A stretch of DNA of 64,000 bases from Epiperipatus broadwayi (Eukaryota > Onychophora > Udeonychophora > Euonychophora > Peripatidae): positions 2,489,550 to 2,553,549 of the forward strand of contig JAQFVV010000150.1 in NCBI GenBank assembly GCA_028023455.1, in the 5' to 3' direction. The translations under genes were made by a program, and so were the position numbers. This document shows, one piece after another, positions 62,863 through 64,000 of this stretch. The notes under the pieces were generated by a model. That model saw only the letters and a program-made list of their open reading frames with translations, was not told the DNA's origin and did not search any database. Position 1 is the first letter of the stretch; each line of letters starts with the position of its first letter.

Positions 62863-63567
62863 ATCAGACTCCGGGGCGACATTTTTGGTGGCCCCAAGCA
62901 ATAAAATCATTCGATTAATTTATTTATTAAATCAAATAATTTAAAAGGTTAGTTCATAAACCAAAAGTTATCTCCAAAACCTTATCAACAAATTTCTAAC
63001 ATATTATTCCTAAAATATACAGACAAAAAAATAGTAACGCTTGTTTTTTAAACAAAACAGATGAAATAGTATTTATTAATGAATATTTGTAATATTTAAT
63101 ATATTTTATCTCTTTCTTCATTTTCATAAACGTATCAAAATTTTCAAAAAATTTAATTTGCTTTTTAATATAGTAATCATTTTTATAGATATAATAAACA
63201 CCTCCATACTTCCCCATTCTTTTTAAATTCAGTCCTTAAGTGTGTAAAATAAATAAAAAATCAGATATATTTATCTTTAACTGAGGTTTAAAGTTTATAT
63301 ATGTGCTAGAGATAATCTCTAGTTTCGATAATAATTAGTAATAATCATTATTGTATTTATCTGAAATGGATGGCGTCAAAATTGTGAGTGGAGGAAATTT
63401 GACAATGGTAAATGAAAATGTAACAGTTTAATCATTTTTACTATTGCAACTTCCGGAAATTAATTATATAAAAAAAATAGTGATTTTTTTGCCCCGGAAT
63501 TCTTAAGAAATTTGCATACCGTAAGTAATTGAGTTGGGTCGCAACTTGAGCTCTAGAGTCTGATATT
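62863..63567. mobile_element. Possible TIR element beside LINE-C copy 4
   Basis: ATATCAGACTC (62863-62873) is inverted at 63557-63567 (GAGTCTGATAT). Just inside on the left is CTCCGGGGCGACATTTTTGG, and GATTTTTTTGCCCCGGA lies inverted near 63482-63498. Between them is the 17.4-kb repeat block (63290-63400) and no transposase. The two inverted signals are not in the same register, so this is only a suggestion. Confidence 0.3.
63290..63400 (+). repeat. Copy of the repeat seen at 17430-17580
   Basis: Shares TAGAGATAATCT(C/T)TAGTTT, AATAATTAGTAATAATCATTATTGTATTTATCTGAA(A/G)TGG and GAGG/GCAGAAA(A/T)(C/T)TTGA with 17440-17570. Dispersed, non-coding. Confidence 0.65.
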
Positions 63568-64000
63568 TTTCTATTGGACCAAACCATTATAATGAATTGT
63601 TAGGATTATTAGATTCATTTGAATACTGCAACGTTTATATTGAAGATTTGTGGATGGTAAAGATGTCATATATGATCTGAGCCAGAATTCGTATAAATTC
63701 TGAGTCAATTAATAGTTATGGATTTCAGAGATGAGTCAGATTTGATATCATTTATGTATCTAATTTAGTGCTTCAAAATAAATACACACAAAATGTATAT
63801 AGCATGGTATGCTAAGAATGCTTTCAACTAAGTAGTAGTCGTATTCATCATAGTAGTTATCAAAGAAGCTTGTGACTTTTGTAAAAGAATAAACAAGAGT
63901 GGGAATTTGCATAAAATTTTAATATAGGCTGGAAATAAATTAATTTAAGTGAGTCACCTTTTTGATAGAGGAACACAGGATTCTTTATTGCTGATTGTGT
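63568..64000. other. AT-rich sequence to window end, nothing recognised
   Basis: No ORF, RNA gene or repeat identified. Confidence 0.5.

Overview
The window reads as non-genic, transposon-rich nuclear DNA from an animal, most likely an invertebrate. It is strongly AT-rich and has no bacterial-style gene packing. It carries very long triplet and tetranucleotide microsatellites (ATT, GATA), several families of non-LTR retrotransposons (LINEs), an LTR element, small TIR/foldback elements and a dispersed repeat family. I cannot name the species or phylum from sequence alone. I found no convincing host protein-coding gene and no intact host tRNA or rRNA gene. Nearly all coding-like sequence is retrotransposon-derived and, with one exception, broken.

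Layout. 1-11.6 kb: AT-rich DNA with an RTE-like LINE 3' fragment (2.2-2.6 kb), a 27-bp minisatellite (4.0-4.3 kb), copies of dispersed repeat 'family A', a 1,044-bp TA-flanked TIR element (7.86-8.90 kb) that contains a LINE 3' fragment, and a ~450-bp-offset direct duplication (10.1-10.9 kb). 11.6-16.5 kb: a truncated LINE ('LINE-C', tail of CATCA units) with a readable RT domain, a second shorter copy, family A copies joined to both, and 'family B' interrupted by that composite. 16.5-27 kb: mostly featureless, with an ~0.8-kb GATA array and several palindromic MITE-like elements. 27.1-35.7 kb: an LTR retrotransposon on the minus strand with ~2.5-3.0-kb LTRs and only a decayed gag between them. 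36.3-36.9 kb: a foldback with tRNA-like ends. 36.9-51.6 kb: three copies of one APE-endonuclease LINE with a YMDD reverse transcriptase ('LINE-T'). Each is bordered by (ATT/AAT)n arrays; two sit head-to-tail and a third head-to-head. The head-to-head junction is a perfect ~108-bp inverted repeat of triplet sequence around an AAT/ATT core. 51.8-52.3 kb: a GATA/GGTA array. 52.3-64 kb: mostly featureless AT-rich DNA with another LINE 3' end (61.1-61.5 kb), foldback elements (59.2-60.1 kb) and a fourth LINE-C 3' end (62.5-62.9 kb).

How the parts relate. The nesting gives a relative history. The RTE fragment is in only one LTR, so it arrived after the LTR element. A LINE-C fragment lies inside the TIR element. 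A LINE-C plus family A block interrupts family B. The LINE-T cluster looks like repeated insertion of a microsatellite-directed LINE into the ATT tracts of earlier copies. That cluster, with its palindromic junction, is the most interesting structure here. All LINE-T copies show damage (frameshifts; in copy 1 a catalytic Asp changed to His), so none looks active, although the 423-codon ORF1 of copy 1 is open.
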